This document shows positions 42,332 through 51,516 of a stretch of 64,000 nt of DNA, piece after piece. A program made the translations under genes and the position numbers. The stretch's first letter is position 1; each line of letters begins with the position of its first letter. The stretch covers positions 186,001 through 250,000 of the forward strand of contig NZ_JARHUD010000004.1 of assembly GCF_029222965.1 (NCBI RefSeq), given 5' to 3'. This DNA comes from Aquibaculum arenosum (lineage in GTDB: Bacteria; Pseudomonadota; Alphaproteobacteria; Kiloniellales; DSM-21159). The notes under the pieces are model-generated. The model had not been told where the DNA came from. It did no database searches and was given only the letters and a program-made list of their open reading frames with translations.

Positions 42332-43759
42332 TACTACAGTTGCATTTTCTGCCGCATTCTTCGATGGCATTCAGCGGCATTGACTTGATGCCGTCGTCGC
42401 CACCACGACCAAGTCCATATGAAAGCGGCATTGCTGGGCGGCGTGAACAGCAACCTGATCATCAGGTAGCGGATTTCCGAGGCGGTGAGCATATCGGCTA
42501 CGCGGAAGCTCACGCAGCGGCGCTTGGACTCGTTTTGTCCCATTTGCTGAAGGCAGCGCGGCGCTGATCGGCGGAAAGCCTGGCAAGGAAAGCAGCTGCC
42601 GCCATGACGAGGCTGACATGACGATGCCAGCCATGCCAGGAGCGGGCTTCGCAGTGGTCGAGCCCGAGATCGTCTTTTGCCCGCAGGAAGCACTCCTCGA
42701 TCGTCCAGCGCAGCCCGGCCGCCCCGGCGAGGTCCGTCAGTGAAGTGCCAGCGGGTGCGTAGGCGAAGTAGTAGGCCAGTTTTGTTGGCTCGGCCTGGCT
42801 TCGGCGCACCAGAACCCAGCGCTCTAAGCCGTCTTCACGAGCCTCCCCGAATGGAATTCTGGCCCAGTCATAGAGCCGGGGCCCCTTCGCCCCCTCGCCA
42901 GCAGCCAGGGAGTGCCACTGGTCAGCCTTAAGCTCATCGGCGAGGGTGGCAGGGTCGCTCTGTACCAGTGTCCAGTCGTCGACGAACCGCAGGGTATGGT
43001 TGGAACGGATGGCTAGAACGTAGGCTTGTCCACGCTCCTCAAGCATGCGCCTGAAGCGGTGATCGCTGCCGTAAGCCGCGTCCGCCAAGACCCAGGCGCA
43101 AGACACGCCTCCATCGAGGGTCCGGGCGACCATCTCACGCGCCATGGCGGGCTTTGTCGCAAACTCGATATCTTCCGGCACGCCTGCCTTTGCCCGCCGC
43201 TCAGGGTCGAACGCCCAGCTCTTGGGCAGGTAGAGCTGGCGATCGATCAGGGCCTGGCCGAAGCGACTGGCATAGGACAGGAAGACGCCAATCTGGCAGT
43301 TGTCGATTCGGCCTGCCGTCCCGGAGTACTGCCGCGCAACGCCAACCGAATGCGCGCCCTTCTTCACAAAGCCGGTATCGTCAACAACCAGCACGCCATC
43401 GCGATCACCAAGGGCTTCCCAGACATAGTCTCGCACTATGTCGCGCAGCAAATTAGCCGACCAGCGGCTGCGCCCAAGCAGAGACTGGATGCGGTAGGGT
43501 CGAGAAAGCCCTGCCTGCTCAGCCAGCATCCAGCCGGTCTTGCGCTCCGCAGGCGACAGCAACCCCTCGATGAATGCAGAGGCTGATTTCCGTGTCTCCG
43601 AGCGCCCGAAAGCGGGGGCCAGCCGCTCCTTCAATACTTCAAGAGAGCCTTTCCAGTCGACCAGTGTCCCTGCCCATTCCGCCACCGACATCGTTTCGTC
43701 TCCCCTGTTCCACGATGGCCCAAGGAATCAGAACAAACGAAGAAGCGCAACTGTAGTAC
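42332..43759 (-). mobile_element. IS701-family insertion sequence, 1428 bp, with CTAG target duplication
   Basis: The ends are exact inverted repeats: TACTACAGTTGC at 42332-42343 and GCAACTGTAGTA at 43748-43759. Both are flanked by CTAG (42328-42331 and 43760-43763), the 4-bp YTAR-type target duplication of the IS701 family. Perfect ends and an exact duplication indicate a fairly recent insertion. The single transposase gene is on the minus strand and its C-terminus appears frameshifted. Confidence 0.93.
42334..43691 (-). CDS. IS701-family transposase, C-terminus in a second frame
   Basis: The main frame (43691 to 42510) gives 393 residues with the DDE_5 fold: LVVDDTGFVKKGAHSVGVARQYSGTAGRIDNCQIGVFLSYAS (first Asp), VLADAAYGSDHRFRRML (second Asp region) and LRWTIEECFLRAKDDLGLDHCEARSWHGWHRH (Glu). 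It ends abruptly at KTSPSAAA. One base back, the next frame continues ESKRRCVSFRVADMLTASEIRYLM and then AFIWTWSWWRRRHQ up to a TAG inside the terminal repeat; such a tail is typical of intact family members (a 'WSxWRRxHQ' ending). So either a mutation near 42540 at AAAA removed about 65 residues, or the element uses a -1 frameshift there. Confidence 0.85.
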
Positions 43760-43866
43760 TAGATGGAGGATGAGCGAAGCACTTGCGCGCAGACACGCAC
43801 ATGAGCTGACCCTGATTGACGTGGCGCGACTGGCTCGTAGTCGGACAAGCCGCGCCACGCGTGTGA

Positions 43867-44202
43867 TTACTTGTACTCCACCAAGATCTCGCGGTAGTGC
43901 GTGCTTCCCGCGTTACGCGCCTTGTGCTTGGCGGGAACACGGAGGCCCTTTCCGGGCTCTGACAGAATTTCCAGGAAACCATCTTCAAGCTTGAGCGAGT
44001 AGACGGTTCCTGTGGGCACGTCCAGTGTTCCCAAATCCTTGCCGTGTTCATCGAACACCTGAAGAGCTGTACCCGCTATCGCATACCACATGTAGCTGTG
44101 CTCGTGGGTGTGAATCGGCGTTTCTTCTCCCGGCGCGAGTTCAAAGTTCCAAACGATCACCTTGTCGTTCTCGAAAATTTTCTCGCTTCCAACACCAGCC
44201 AC
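43867..44202 (-). CDS. Single-domain cupin
   Basis: A 111-residue cupin: FENDKVIVWNFELAPGEETPIHTHEHSYMWYAIAGTALQVFDEHGKDL (motif 1 HTHEH) and GTVYSLKLEDG...HKARNAGSTHYREILVEYK (motif 2). The style FENDxVxVWxxxLAPGExxPxHxHEHxY is that of small cupins of unknown substrate found near degradative genes. GTG at 44202 is preceded by GGGAGAG. It lies 104 bp beyond the IS701 target duplication and next to a gene-poor stretch, so it may be part of a remodelled region. Confidence 0.8.
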   Translation of the reverse strand: MAGVGSEKIFENDKVIVWNFELAPGEETPIHTHEHSYMWYAIAGTALQVFDEHGKDLGTLDVPTGTVYSLKLEDGFLEILSEPGKGLRVPAKHKARNAGSTHYREILVEYK

Positions 44203-45114
44203 GTTTCTCTCCCTATAATTTGTTTGGACTTTCGGGCGCTGTCGGCTGTTTTCTGCAGCCGCTGGTGCGCGCCACCGAGCTTAGTCTCCTCCAAACGGTG
44301 TAAGCGGTCAATCAACATGGAAACGAGGCTGCTCTGTCGCCCGTTATGCTGCTTTGGCTATCTACTGCAATCAGAAGTTCGTTTTTGGATGCAGGTGCGG
44401 GCCGCCTTGTCCCGATCCTGCAACCTGCGTCGCACCCTCGCTGAAGACAGAGGGGCGCGGGATCTCCGACGGACGCTCTCCCAGCATAGACGCACAGGTT
44501 GATGGACTGACTGTACTTAGCTGTGAGTGCGGATCTGGGTCAGGTAGAGTGCCTGGCTGAAAGCCTGCAATGGCCCGCATGCAACGAGAGCTGTGGTTCC
44601 CGCTGAAGTGGCGAAATCTCCTGACCCTCGGCGCCATCGTGGCCCTCACTAGGCTATTTCCTCCAGGTTCTGGAGGTCTGGTGACGGTGGCAGGCTTCGC
44701 TCAGGCCGCCAAGCACGTGTGCTTCCCCTTGGCCGCGCGCGTCTCCAGCCACAAATACGGGCCGCGCGCTGGATGCGGGCAGCCTAAGGTCACAAGCTTC
44801 GCCGCCAGCCCAGCGGCGAAATAGACAAGGCGCAGAAGACAGCGCTAGCAAAACTGTCAGAGCCGGGGCCGGGATACTCCAACCGTGAATGCGTCAACTC
44901 CGCGCAACCGCGTGGAAGAACGCACCTCAACGTTTGGTACCCGATCTGCGAAACCCATCGTAGTGAGCGGTCTTGGACCGCGCTCAAAGGTTGGATATAT
45001 GACCGCTGCCAGATCTGTGGCGGGCTGCAATTTCCTCCTTGCAGACAGGGGACCATCTATACCTGGCGGTTCAAGAGAACGCCGCGCCGCTACCTTCGCG
45101 ACGCGGCGCGTGCC
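44203..45114. other. 912-bp stretch without a recognised gene
   Basis: Open frames of up to about 150 codons exist on both strands but none shows family motifs, a suitable ribosome site or consistent third-position bias. The sequence resembles decayed or non-coding accessory DNA next to an IS. A small repeat TGCAA...TTGCA occurs near 45030. Nothing else is supported. Confidence 0.55.
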
Positions 45115-45597
45115 TCAGATGGTCTTCCAGGAGCCGTCCGGCTGCTGACAGGCGGTGCCGAAGCCGCGCTCGGTGCGGCCGCCAACGACGATGGTCTGTT
45201 GGAACTCGCGGCAGTAGGCGCCGCTCTGGTGATAGCCGTCGCGTACCGGGACCACGGAGCCGTAGTTGCCGCTGCGCGGGTTGTTCCAGCTGACCGTCTG
45301 TCCCACCGGAGCACGGGTTGCCTGGTTCCAGGCGCTGTAGGACTGCTGGCGGTCCTGCTCGTCCATGTAGCGGCCAATCTCGGAGCCCACCACCAGGCCC
45401 AGCACCGCGCCCAGGCCGGTGGCCGCTGCGCGGGTGGAGGAACTGCTGTTCTTGGCAAGTGCGGCACCAGCCAAGCCGCCGGCACCGGCGCCGAGCAGGC
45501 CGCCGCCGATCTGCCGTGTGTTGTCATACTGCTGGTTGGCACAGCCGGCCAGCGCCAGGGACGCGGCCAGGGCCAGGCCAAGGGTGAGGATTCTCAT
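45115..45597 (-). CDS. Glycine-zipper lipoprotein, 17-kDa surface antigen-like
   Basis: A 160-residue outer-membrane lipoprotein. The signal ILTLGLALAASLALAGC ends in a good lipobox (LAGC, Cys19). It is followed by a glycine zipper GGGLLGAGAGGLAGAALA and GLGAVLGLVVGSEIGRYMDEQDRQ, and a C-terminal domain with WNNPRSGNYGSVVPVRDGYHQSGAYCREFQQTIVVGGRTERGFGTACQQPDGSWKTI, the surface antigen/RT0821-type C-terminal domain (CREFxQTVxxGG...ACxQPDGxW). Function is probably envelope structure. An upstream hydrophilic leader is absent; the start ATG at 45597 is clear. Confidence 0.93.
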   Translation of the reverse strand: MRILTLGLALAASLALAGCANQQYDNTRQIGGGLLGAGAGGLAGAALAKNSSSSTRAAATGLGAVLGLVVGSEIGRYMDEQDRQQSYSAWNQATRAPVGQTVSWNNPRSGNYGSVVPVRDGYHQSGAYCREFQQTIVVGGRTERGFGTACQQPDGSWKTI

Positions 45598-45752
45598 TCT
45601 GCTTTGCTCCCGATCAGGACCTGAGAGGATGTACTCTTCCTCTTACGCCGCCGCGAACCCGGAGTATCCCCGAAGTGAATGATTTTATCCGGTCGCTGCC
45701 CTCGGCCGCTGGCGCGTCGCCCCGGTCAATGGGGCGGCCCAGGAGCTTCGAC

Positions 45753-45995
45753 TTAAGAGAAGGCCTTGAAGGTGATGAGCGTGAAGGTGTCCTTCACCCC
45801 TTCCAGGCGCTGGATCGATTCGGTCACAAAGTGGCCGATATCCTCGCCTTCCGGCAGGTAGCATTTGATGAGCAGGTCGTATTGCCCCGAGGTGGAATAG
45901 ACCTCTGAGACCTGCTCCACGGTCTGAACCAGGTCGTCGGCCACCTTATAGGCCTCGCCCAGCTGGCATTTGATTTGAACGAAGATCGTCTGCAT
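45753..45995 (-). CDS. Stand-alone RAM (Lrp/AsnC ligand-binding) domain protein
   Basis: An 80-residue protein, MQTIFVQIKCQLGEAYKVADDLVQTVEQVSEVYSTSGQYDLLIKCYLPEGEDIGHFVTESIQRLEGVKDTFTLITFKAF, which is the effector (RAM) half of Lrp/AsnC regulators without a DNA-binding domain. Such single-domain proteins bind amino acids or act as oligomer partners of Lrp proteins; some are linked to stress or amino acid sensing. ATG at 45995 matches the family; an in-frame start 10 codons upstream adds unrelated residues. It is downstream of the DEAD-box gene on the same strand, 177 bp away. Confidence 0.9.
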   Translation of the reverse strand: MQTIFVQIKCQLGEAYKVADDLVQTVEQVSEVYSTSGQYDLLIKCYLPEGEDIGHFVTESIQRLEGVKDTFTLITFKAFS

Positions 45996-46172
45996 GGCGC
46001 GATCATAACCGCAAGCCGCGGCCACGTCATCGCTTTCCCGCCGGGTGCCCGCAGAAAGGCAGACCCGGCTGCGTCGGACCGCAATCGTGGCAGGGCGCTT
46101 GGGCGCGCCGTCCCGCTTAGAGGGACGGCGTCCAGCGCCACTCTAGCCTGGTTTGGCGCCAGGTGTTCGAGA

Positions 46173-47591
46173 TCAGGCGCTGGCGGTCAGGGGCACCGGG
46201 CGCAGGATGAAGGCGGGAATGTGGTCGCCAAAGGGGCCGTTGCCCTCCGGCGCTGCCTCTGCCTCCTCGCGCTCGCGCTGGGGCGGGCGTTTGCTGCTCT
46301 TGCGGGCCTGGGCGCTGGGGCGCTGCTCTTCGCGCTGGGATTCCGGCGCCTTGGCAGGCTGCTGCTTCGCCGGGCTCGCCTCGGCCTTGCTGCTCTTACC
46401 GGACTTAGCGCGAGTGCGCCGACGCTTGTCCGTGCTGTAGGCGTCGCTGTCAGGTGTCTCGACGGTGTCGAGGGTCAACTCCTCGATCACACCGCCAATG
46501 AGCTCTTGCACCCCGGCCAGCGCCTTGCCGTCCTCCGGCGTAAAGAGGGTGAAGGCCTTGCCGCTGCGCCCCGCCCGGCCGGTGCGGCCGATGCGGTGTA
46601 CGTAGTCTTCGGCATGGATGGGAACGTCGTAGTTGTAGACGTGACTGACCGCCGGGATGTCGAGGCCGCGCGCGGCCACATCGGAGCAGACCAGGAGTCT
46701 GATGTCGCCGGCCTTGAAGCGGGCCAGCGTCTCGGTGCGTGAGGCCTGCGCCATGTCGCCATGCAGCGCCTCGGCGTCGAGGCCGTGGCGCTTGAGCGAG
46801 CGCTGGACGATAGTGACGTCGCGCTTGCGGTTGCAGAAGATCAGCGCGCTCTTGGTGTCGTCGTCCTCCTGCTGCAGCAGCGCGCGCAGCGCAGCGCGCT
46901 TGGTCTTGGCCTCGGCCTCGCAGCGCAGCAGGCGCTGGGTCACCGTCTTCGCCGGACTGGCCGGCGGCGCGACGCTGATTTCCTTGGGATTGAGCAGGAA
47001 CTTGTCGGCCAGCTTGCGGATTTCCGGCGCCATGGTGGCGGAGAAGAACAGCGTCTGCCGGATGGTGGGCAGCATGGCAACAATGCGCTCGATGTCCGGA
47101 ATGAAGCCCATGTCCAGCATGCGGTCGGCTTCGTCGATCACCAGCAGCTTGGTGTCGGCCAGCAGGATCTGCCCGCGCTCGAACAGGTCGAGCAGCCGGC
47201 CCGGCGTGGCGATCAGAACGTCGACCCCGCGCTGCAGGATCAGCTGCTGGTCGCGCATGGACTCGCCACCGATCAACAAGGCCATGCTCAAGCCGCTGTA
47301 CTTGCCGTACTTGTTGAAGCTTTCCGCCACCTGGGTGGCCAGCTCGCGCGTCGGCTCGAGGATGAGCGAACGCGGCATACGCGCACGACCGCGACCGCTG
47401 CTGAGGATGTCGATCATCGGCAGCGTGAAGCCGGCGGTCTTGCCGGTGCCTGTCTGGGCCACCCCCAGAACGTCACGTCCCATCAGGACGTAAGGGATGG
47501 CTTTTTCTTGGATGGGGGTCGGGGTGGTGTAGCCCGATTCGCTTATTGCACGCAGTACGTCGGTGCTCAGCCCGAGTGTGTCGAAACTCAT
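46173..47591 (-). CDS. DEAD-box ATP-dependent RNA helicase, RhlE-like
   Basis: A 472-residue helicase. Motifs in order: Q motif GYTTPTPIQEKAIP, I AQTGTGKT, Ia PTRELATQV, Ib TPGRLLDL, II VIDEADRMLD, III FSATM, IV ALIFCNRK, V ARGLDIPAV, VI HRIGRTGRAGR. After about residue 375 the C-terminus is basic and low complexity (KRRRTRAKSGKSSKAEASPAKQQPAK), which likely binds RNA, and it ends PFGDHIPAFILRPVPL. It acts in rRNA maturation, ribosome assembly or mRNA decay. The upstream 243-bp gap holds its promoter and that of the divergent isochorismatase-like gene. Confidence 0.95.
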   Translation of the reverse strand: MSFDTLGLSTDVLRAISESGYTTPTPIQEKAIPYVLMGRDVLGVAQTGTGKTAGFTLPMIDILSSGRGRARMPRSLILEPTRELATQVAESFNKYGKYSGLSMALLIGGESMRDQQLILQRGVDVLIATPGRLLDLFERGQILLADTKLLVIDEADRMLDMGFIPDIERIVAMLPTIRQTLFFSATMAPEIRKLADKFLLNPKEISVAPPASPAKTVTQRLLRCEAEAKTKRAALRALLQQEDDDTKSALIFCNRKRDVTIVQRSLKRHGLDAEALHGDMAQASRTETLARFKAGDIRLLVCSDVAARGLDIPAVSHVYNYDVPIHAEDYVHRIGRTGRAGRSGKAFTLFTPEDGKALAGVQELIGGVIEELTLDTVETPDSDAYSTDKRRRTRAKSGKSSKAEASPAKQQPAKAPESQREEQRPSAQARKSSKRPPQREREEAEAAPEGNGPFGDHIPAFILRPVPLTASA

Positions 47592-47834
47592 GCGCTCCAG
47601 CGCTTTCCAGGGAAGATGCGAGCCTTAGGGCGGCGACTTGGTTCAAGTGCGCTGCCGGCTTGATCGGGAAACTGGTCTTGTGACCGGCTTTTGTCAAGAG
47701 TTGCGGCCGTTTTCATGGCTGCCATGTGGGCCATTGGAGTACTTTGTGGCATCAGCGTTGCTTTTTTATCGTGGCCTGGGGAGGGTGGTCTTTAATCGGT
47801 AAAGTATCGTGACGTTGTTGATCGGAGACTCTTC

Positions 47835-48407
47835 ATGACCCTGGACTCCAAGGCGCGCTCGGCCGCGCTGATGCGCGCCGCGCAGTCGGCGCTTTTGCTG
47901 GTGGATATCCAGGAGCGGTTGTTGCCGGCGATCGCAGCACAAGACAGGGTCTTGGCCAATGCCAGCCGCCTTCTGGTCGGTGCGCGGCGCCTGGAGGTAC
48001 CTGTGATGGCCACTGAGCACTGTCCCCAGGCGATCGGGGGCAGCGTGCCTGCCCTGCGCCAGGGCTTGGCCCCAAAGGAAGTTTACCGGAAAACGCACTT
48101 CTCCGCAGCAGAGGAGCCGGCGTTCGTGGCACGGGTGGCGGCCGTCGGGCGCCGCCAGTGGATCCTGGCCGGCACCGAGGCCCATGTCTGCCTGCTGCAG
48201 ACGGCGCTGGGCCTGCGCGCCCTCGACTACGAGGTGTTCGTCGTCGGCGACGCCATGGGCTCGCGGGTCGAGGCAAATCACCAGGCGGCGCTTGTGCGCC
48301 TGCAGGCCGCCGGTTGCATTCCGGTGACCACGGAGATGGTGCTGTTCGAGTGGCTGCATCACGCCGGCAACGCCGCCTTCAAGGAGGTGCTGGGGCTGAT
48401 CAAGTAG
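47835..48407 (+). CDS. Isochorismatase-family hydrolase (YcaC-like)
   Basis: A 190-residue cysteine hydrolase. Catalytic triad candidates: Asp in ALLLVDIQERLL, Lys in YRKTHFSA and Cys in ILAGTEAHVCLLQTALGLRA (the G-x-E-x-x-x-C nucleophile motif). HFS and VVGDAMGSRVEANHQAALVRLQAAGCIPVTTEMVLFEWL complete the fold; this set is closest to YcaC-type and MhpC-adjacent isochorismatase-like hydrolases. Ribosome site GGAGAC lies 9 nt before the ATG at 47835. The substrate is unknown. Confidence 0.9.
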   Translation: MTLDSKARSAALMRAAQSALLLVDIQERLLPAIAAQDRVLANASRLLVGARRLEVPVMATEHCPQAIGGSVPALRQGLAPKEVYRKTHFSAAEEPAFVARVAAVGRRQWILAGTEAHVCLLQTALGLRALDYEVFVVGDAMGSRVEANHQAALVRLQAAGCIPVTTEMVLFEWLHHAGNAAFKEVLGLIK

Positions 48408-48573
48408 GCTGCTGGGGTGCGCTCGCGGCCGGCAGACCAGCAGAGTCCGCCGGCTTGGGGCAAGCTTGCCGAATGACGGTTGCCCTGCGTTCACAGCGTG
48501 ACCTGGGCGTTTCTGGGTCGTAGGCTTCGCACCCGAATTGCCCCTGTGAAATTGCCCCTGTGGAGACGTCATC

Positions 48574-49275
48574 GTGTCGGAGAAGACCCCGCTCGCCCTG
48601 TTACCCGGTCTGCTGCTGGACGGCACCTTCTGGCATCATCAGGTCGCCGCGCTGGCCGATATCGCCGAGCCCTGGGTGGCCGACTTCACCTCGCAGGACT
48701 CCATTGCGGCCATGGCGCAAAGCGTGCTGGCGGCCATGCCGGAGCGCTTTGCGCTCTGCGGCCTGTCCATGGGGGGCTATGTGGCACAGGAGATCATGCG
48801 CCAGGCGCCGGAGCGTGTGGAGCGCCTGGCGCTGCTGGACACCAAGGCGCGCCCCGACGATGCCGACACCACGGCGCGACGCCGCGGCCTGATCGAATTG
48901 GCGCAAAAAGGGGCTTTCAAAGGCGTGACGCCGCGGCTGTTGCCGCTGCTGATCCACCCCGATCGCCTCGAGGATGAGGAACTGACCCGCCACATTATGG
49001 ACATGGCGGAGACGGTGGGGCGCGATGCCTTCCTGCGTCAGCAGCAGGCGATTCTCGACCGGGCCGACTACCGGCCGCTGCTCGCCTCGATTCGCTGCCC
49101 CACCCTGGTTCTCTGCGGTCGCGAGGACCAGCTCACGCCAGCGGACCTTCATACTGAGCTTGCTGCCAGCATTGCCGATGCGCGGCTGGTCGTTCTGGAA
49201 AACTGCGGCCACCTTCCGCCACTGGAGCGGCCCGAGGCCACGAACCGGGAACTGCGCCGCTGGCTTTTGGCGTAA
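48574..49275 (+). CDS. Alpha/beta-fold hydrolase
   Basis: A 233-residue hydrolase. Oxyanion region LLPGLLLDGTFWHHQVAAL, nucleophile elbow GLSMGGYVAQEIM with Ser at about 70, acid near VLCGREDQLTPADLH and the catalytic His in NCGHLPPLERPEA. The compact size and the lid region KARPDDADTTARRRGLIE resemble pimeloyl-ester or small ester hydrolases. The start is GTG at 48574, after GGAGAC; the upstream gap contains two tandem copies of AATTGCCCCTGTG (48536-48548, 48550-48562). It is convergent with the methyltransferase gene. Confidence 0.9.
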   Translation: MSEKTPLALLPGLLLDGTFWHHQVAALADIAEPWVADFTSQDSIAAMAQSVLAAMPERFALCGLSMGGYVAQEIMRQAPERVERLALLDTKARPDDADTTARRRGLIELAQKGAFKGVTPRLLPLLIHPDRLEDEELTRHIMDMAETVGRDAFLRQQQAILDRADYRPLLASIRCPTLVLCGREDQLTPADLHTELAASIADARLVVLENCGHLPPLERPEATNRELRRWLLA

Positions 49276-49309
49276 GCTTGCGGCGCGCTCCCGATTGGAG
49301 CGATCTGCT

Positions 49310-49933
49310 TCAGCGCGACTCCAGAACGCAGATCTGGCAGCGATAGCCTTCCTTGTCGTGGTAGGGCGCGTCCTTCACCGCCCGGACCTGCACCAGGCCG
49401 CGCTTCTCCATGGAGTCCAGGTATTCGGGATAGCCTTCCGCGTCCCAGACCTTTTCGTGCACGGTCACCACGATGGGCGCGCCCTTGCGGGTGACACGGG
49501 CCAGTTCGTCCAGGGCCTTCGGCTTGACGTGGCCGCTGGTGAAAACACCCACCGAGACGGCTGCATCATAGCTGTTGTCTTCGATCTCCAACGGCTGGCT
49601 CATGTCAGCGGGGGCGAGATGGTCATAGGCCTGCTTGCGGCGGGCGACTTCCAGCATCTCATCGGAAAGGTCGATGCCGTCGATGGCCTTGAAGCCGAGC
49701 TCCTTGAGTTCCTTGCCGACCAGACCGGTGCCGCAGCCGGCGTCGAGGACCTTGGCGTCGTCCTCCACCAGCTCGGAGAGCTCCTTGGCGACGATTCCCG
49801 GTGCCACATAGCCCATGCCGTCCAGGGTGTCGCGGTCATAGGCTTCTGCCCACTCGCCATAGGCCCGGCGAATTTCCTCACTATCACCACCAAGAGCATA
49901 GATGCGGCGCAGCAAGGGGTTCTCTTCTGCCAT
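49310..49933 (-). CDS. Class I SAM-dependent methyltransferase
   Basis: A 207-residue methyltransferase. Motif I VLDAGCGTGLVGKEL, motif II IDGIDLSDEMLEVARRK, then PLEIEDNSYDAAVSVGVFTSGHVKPKALDELARV (motif III region) and GAPIVVTVHEKVW. The N-terminal helix pair RRAYGEWAEAYDRDTL is common in small natural-product or Williams-Beuren-type methyltransferases. The substrate is unknown. GAGGA lies 11 nt before the ATG. It is about 100 bp from the glutamate-cysteine ligase gene on the same strand and may be in one transcript. Confidence 0.9.
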   Translation of the reverse strand: MAEENPLLRRIYALGGDSEEIRRAYGEWAEAYDRDTLDGMGYVAPGIVAKELSELVEDDAKVLDAGCGTGLVGKELKELGFKAIDGIDLSDEMLEVARRKQAYDHLAPADMSQPLEIEDNSYDAAVSVGVFTSGHVKPKALDELARVTRKGAPIVVTVHEKVWDAEGYPEYLDSMEKRGLVQVRAVKDAPYHDKEGYRCQICVLESR

Positions 49934-50037
49934 CGGTTAGCTTGTCCTCTGCATTGTTCCAAAAGCGGCTACAAGCATAGGCAAAGCGACCTGCTGTGGC
50001 AAACCGGCCACAGCCCGGCGGGTTGATCACTCGCGGG

Positions 50038-51405
50038 TCAGTACTGGTAGGCCTCGAAGAGCTTGGCCATGTCGCCGCCCAGAGGGCCGGCGAAATCCTC
50101 CAGCAGCGCGTCGGCGGGGCTGCGGCCGGAGGCGACGATCTCGCGCAGAACGTCGAGGAAGAGACGCTCATCCATGCCTTCGCCGTTGAGCTGCCCCCGG
50201 TGTTTCAGGCCCAGGGCCGCGATGTCGAGCACCTCTCCGGCCAGCGCGGTCAGCGGCCGGCCGCGGAAGCGCGTGTCCAGGGCAAGGCGTGGAACCTCGG
50301 CGCGCAGATGCTCGTGGTCGGCAGCGGTCCAGTCGGCGACCAGCGCCTCGGCCGCATCTAAGGCCTCGTCGTCATAGAGCAGTCCGACCCAGAGCGCGGG
50401 CAGCGCGCAAAGCCGCCGCCAGGGGCCGCCGTCGGCGCCGCGCATCTCCAGGTACTTCTTGAGCCGGACTTCGGGAAAGACCGTGGTGACATGGTCCGAC
50501 CAATCGCTCATCAGCGGCAGTTCACCCGGCAGAATCTCGAGTTTGCCGGCCATGAAGTCGCGGAAGGACAAACCCGCCGCATCGAGATAGGTCCCGTCGC
50601 GGTAGACGAAGTACATGGGCACGTCGAGCAGATAGTCCACCCAGCGCTCGAAGCCGAAGCCCTCCTCGAAGACGAAGGGCAGGATGCCGCAGCGATCGGG
50701 ATCCGTGTCGGTCCAGACCTGGCTGCGGAAGGACTTGAAGCCGTTGACCTTGCCCTCGGTGAAGGGAGAGTTGGCGAAGAGCGCGGTGGCGATGGGCTGC
50801 AGTGCCAGGCTGACTCGGAACTTGCGCACCATGTCTGCCTCGTCGAGGAAGTCGAGGTTGGTCTGCACGGTGCAGGTCCGCAGCATCATGTCCAGGCCCA
50901 GGCTGCCCCGGGTCGGCATATAGCGCTTCATAATGGCGTAGCGCCCTTTGGGCATCCAGGGCATCTCGGCACGCGACCAGGTGGGCGCGAAGCCCAGGCC
51001 CAGCATGCCGACGCCGATGGGGTCGCAAACCTCCTTGACCTCAGCCAGGTGACGGTTCACCTCAGAGCAGGTCTCATGCAGCGTGCGCAGCGGCGCGCCC
51101 GACAGTTCGAACTGCCCACCCGGCTCCAGAGTAATGCTGCAGCCCGCTTTGGTCAGGGCGATGGGCCGCCCCTCCTCCTCGACCGGAGTCCAGCCGAAAC
51201 GCGCTGCCAGGCCTTCCAGCACGGCGCGGATCGAGCGTTCTCCCTCATAGGGCGCCGGCTTGAGATCGTCGCGGGTGAAGACGAACTTTTCGTGCTCGGT
51301 GCCGATGCGCCAGTCCTCTCGCGGCTTGCTGCCGGCGGCAAACCATTCGATCAACTGAGCCTTGTCGGTAATTGGTGCGCCCTTGGCTTGCGGCGGTGCG
51401 GACAC
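50038..51405 (-). CDS. gshA: Glutamate-cysteine ligase, plant/alphaproteobacterial type
   Basis: A 455-residue enzyme making gamma-glutamylcysteine from Glu, Cys and ATP, the first step of glutathione synthesis. Seen: IGTEHEKFVFTRDDLKPAPYEGERSIRAVLEGLA, ITLEPGGQFELSGAPLRTLHET, RYMPTRGSLGLDMMLRTCTVQTNLDF, PFVFEEGFGFERWVDYLLDVPMYFVYR, FPEVRLKKYLEMRGADGG and WVGLLYDD; these are hallmarks of the GCS2-type (GshA class 3) group. The length is standard for that type. The start is GTG at 51405 with AGGGGAG 7 nt upstream. The plant-type Cys residues for redox control were not checked residue by residue. Confidence 0.95.
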   Translation of the reverse strand: MSAPPQAKGAPITDKAQLIEWFAAGSKPREDWRIGTEHEKFVFTRDDLKPAPYEGERSIRAVLEGLAARFGWTPVEEEGRPIALTKAGCSITLEPGGQFELSGAPLRTLHETCSEVNRHLAEVKEVCDPIGVGMLGLGFAPTWSRAEMPWMPKGRYAIMKRYMPTRGSLGLDMMLRTCTVQTNLDFLDEADMVRKFRVSLALQPIATALFANSPFTEGKVNGFKSFRSQVWTDTDPDRCGILPFVFEEGFGFERWVDYLLDVPMYFVYRDGTYLDAAGLSFRDFMAGKLEILPGELPLMSDWSDHVTTVFPEVRLKKYLEMRGADGGPWRRLCALPALWVGLLYDDEALDAAEALVADWTAADHEHLRAEVPRLALDTRFRGRPLTALAGEVLDIAALGLKHRGQLNGEGMDERLFLDVLREIVASGRSPADALLEDFAGPLGGDMAKLFEAYQY

Positions 51406-51516
51406 GGGCGACTCCCCTGACAGTCGAACTGAACCAGTGGGCAGAAAAGGCGCTCACCCCGAGAGGGTCAAGCGCGAAGGCGGCAAGGCTGGGTGGCGGG
51501 ACAAGCAGAGCCGGAT

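Noticed and set aside
44570-44824. An 84-codon frame (MARMQRELWFPLKW...) and other frames in the gene-poor stretch
   Set aside because: No family motifs and no good ribosome site; several frames overlap with none favoured.
48536-48562. Tandem AATTGCCCCTGTG copies before the alpha/beta hydrolase
   Set aside because: Only two short copies; more likely a slippage duplication than a regulatory site.
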